Shown here one piece after another: positions 20,316 through 21,475 of a DNA stretch of 21,475 bases. Each line of letters opens with the position of its first letter. The stretch's first letter is position 1. The position numbers and the translations under genes are program-made. Source of the stretch: a virus. The stretch lies in IMG/VR virus record IMGVR_UViG_3300037245_002164, positions 1 through 21,475 of that record. The stretch is one strand, 5' to 3'. The notes beneath the pieces were generated by a model. The model did no database searches. It had not been told where the DNA came from and was given only the letters and a program-made list of their open reading frames with translations.

Positions 20316-21475
20316 TAGTTACACGTGCACTTGCCCATCGGGAGCAGAAGATTCTGCATCTTGGTGAGATCCCCGTACCCGTGAAGCGGACAATCTCCGT
20401 CCCCCTTTACCACGAACTCTGACTCTTCGGCGGTAAATGCGCGCTGCCGCTGAGCATCTTGCGACTTGCGTAGCACGATGGCGGGGTCTTCGGTGTCATC
20501 GGTGAACGAGGCTTGCTTGTGGTGATCGGTCATCTGCGGTGCTGGGCGCACGGCCGGGTCGTCCTGAAGCCATGGCGATGCCCCGGAGCGCACGAGCGAG
20601 TCTTCGCCCGACCAGCCATTGCCTTCCGCGTTGTCGAAGCCGCTCACGTCAGGCTGCATGAGCCCTGAGTTACGGAGGATACTGGCGATGCTATCGCCCG
20701 TCGCATCCTTGCCGGCTGCCATGAGATCGGGGTTGTTCCGCATGTAAATGACCAGCTCATTCATGATACGCATGGCAAAGAAGTTGATCTGATCATTGTA
20801 GCCCGCTGGCTTGTTCTTCACGTGCTCGCACTCTTGCTTCTCGTGCTCGTACGCTTGCTCGACGAACGCCGCGAGGTACTGAGGCAAGAGGTTGTCGGAG
20901 AGCTTGCGGCCCTTCTGTTCCGCACCCAGCTCGAAGGCGTAGAGCCCCTTCTTGAGTGAAGGTTCGAAGTGGCTCTTGCGCGCCTTGCGCGCCTTGCCCG
21001 TATTGCACCGACCGATGAGCTGTTGGATCACGTCATCCTGAATGCCTACGGCCTTCATTTTGCCGATCAGCTCTTGGGTAATATCTCCACCCTTCATCTT
21101 CGCGATCAGCTCTTGGATCACATCCCCTTTGTTCTTCCCCATGAATGCGCTCTCTTTCTCTGGCCACCGTGCCCCCGCGTACTTGGCGGTCATCTTACCC
21201 GACCCGTAATCCATATCGTAGTACCGGGCTTTGCTCAGCTCTTCCAAGCCTTCGACTGCATCGGCACTCTTCTTTCCCAAGTCGCCTAGCGCATCCGCAG
21301 CCTCACGCCGCTTTCGGGCAAACTCTTTGATCTCATCGCCGCTCAGCCCACCCGCTTCAGGGGATGTATTGCGCGGCTGGGGGGTGCTCTCCTTACCGCC
21401 CATGGCATCGAGTAGCTTCTCCACTAGTGCACCGCCCGCATCGTCGTACATGTAGTGGCTGCGGCCCGACTGCCC
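20315..21475 (-). CDS. Unknown head-region protein, probably 5'-incomplete
   Basis: The reading frame runs from the stop near 20315 to the right edge without a stop. The ATG at 21451 has no visible Shine-Dalgarno and the eight codons before it are still open, so the true start may lie outside the window. From that ATG there are 378 residues. They include a Lys/Glu-rich start (about 35-75), a short tandem repeat (109-148), a helical middle (160-250), and a C-terminal Cys/His cluster ('CPLHG' and 'CTC') that might bind metal. VLRKSQ (325-330) is identical to a segment in the portal C-terminus. It lies just upstream of the portal, where a terminase or scaffold-related gene is expected. I do not recognise it. 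Confidence 0.65.
   Translation of the reverse strand, partial: GQSGRSHYMYDDAGGALVEKLLDAMGGKESTPQPRNTSPEAGGLSGDEIKEFARKRREAADALGDLGKKSADAVEGLEELSKARYYDMDYGSGKMTAKYAGARWPEKESAFMGKNKGDVIQELIAKMKGGDITQELIGKMKAVGIQDDVIQQLIGRCNTGKARKARKSHFEPSLKKGLYAFELGAEQKGRKLSDNLLPQYLAAFVEQAYEHEKQECEHVKNKPAGYNDQINFFAMRIMNELVIYMRNNPDLMAAGKDATGDSIASILRNSGLMQPDVSGFDNAEGNGWSGEDSLVRSGASPWLQDDPAVRPAPQMTDHHKQASFTDDTEDPAIVLRKSQDAQRQRAFTAEESEFVVKGDGDCPLHGYGDLTKMQNLLLPMGKCTCN
21008..21127 (-). repeat. Three imperfect tandem repeats in the unknown head-region protein
   Basis: The translated units are GDVIQELIAKMKG, GDITQELIGKMKA and, after four residues, DDVIQQLIGR. Each is an amphipathic helix. The encoding DNA shows matching near-repeats of about 40-50 bases. 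The likely role is a helical array or coiled contact surface. Confidence 0.6.

Overview
The window is part of the virion-morphogenesis cluster of a contractile-tailed (myovirus-like) bacteriophage or prophage of a bacterial host. The evidence is a recognisable portal, MuF-type minor head protein, HK97-type (S78-like) prohead protease, HK97-fold major capsid protein, neck proteins, tail sheath, tail tube, frameshifted tail assembly chaperone and the first codons of a probable tape measure. No host housekeeping gene, tRNA, rRNA or CRISPR array is visible. The DNA looks GC-rich, genes are tightly packed with many stop/start overlaps, and the few promoters look like bacterial sigma70 promoters (TTGACA / TATACT). 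The host cannot be named from this sequence.

Layout, read in the direction of transcription (minus strand, right to left). Head block: unknown structural gene running off the right edge (21475-20315), portal (20315-18543), structural protein (18546-17791), MuF + ParB-like + zinc-protease fusion (17786-15540), small zinc-ribbon protein (15525-15310), an intergenic region with an intrinsic terminator and possible promoter, prohead protease (TTG start, 15191-14451), scaffold-like acidic protein (14461-13541), major capsid protein (13510-12101), intrinsic terminator (about 12066-12037). Neck block: HeH-domain acidic protein, two small unknowns, a single-TM coiled-coil protein, a 57-aa protein, and a large neck/adaptor protein ending at 9269. 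Tail block after an interruption: transglutaminase-like protein, head-closure-like protein with a zinc knuckle, HK97-gp10-like protein, tail-terminator-like protein, a small Pro/Ala-rich protein, sheath, tube, chaperone with a +1 frameshift, tape measure start.

Between neck and tail blocks (about 6991-9243) is a module that does not fit a late operon. It holds two plus-strand genes (a DUF6011-like Zn protein and a transposase-OrfA-like HTH protein) with their own promoter and operator-like repeats. It also holds a minus-strand 425-aa protein that is, end to end, an intein (Hint domain plus LAGLIDADG endonuclease) without exteins, in which most splicing residues and both endonuclease acids are replaced. 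A divergent minus-strand promoter with a perfect 12-bp palindrome in its spacer restarts the tail block.

The strongest candidates for something undescribed are: (i) the free-standing, apparently inactivated intein-like protein; (ii) a 27-residue block shared by the capsid protein and the prohead protease, identical in amino acids but different in codons, suggesting a common maturation or recognition signal; (iii) the MuF/ParB-like/zincin fusion; and (iv) the +1 frameshift in the tail chaperone.
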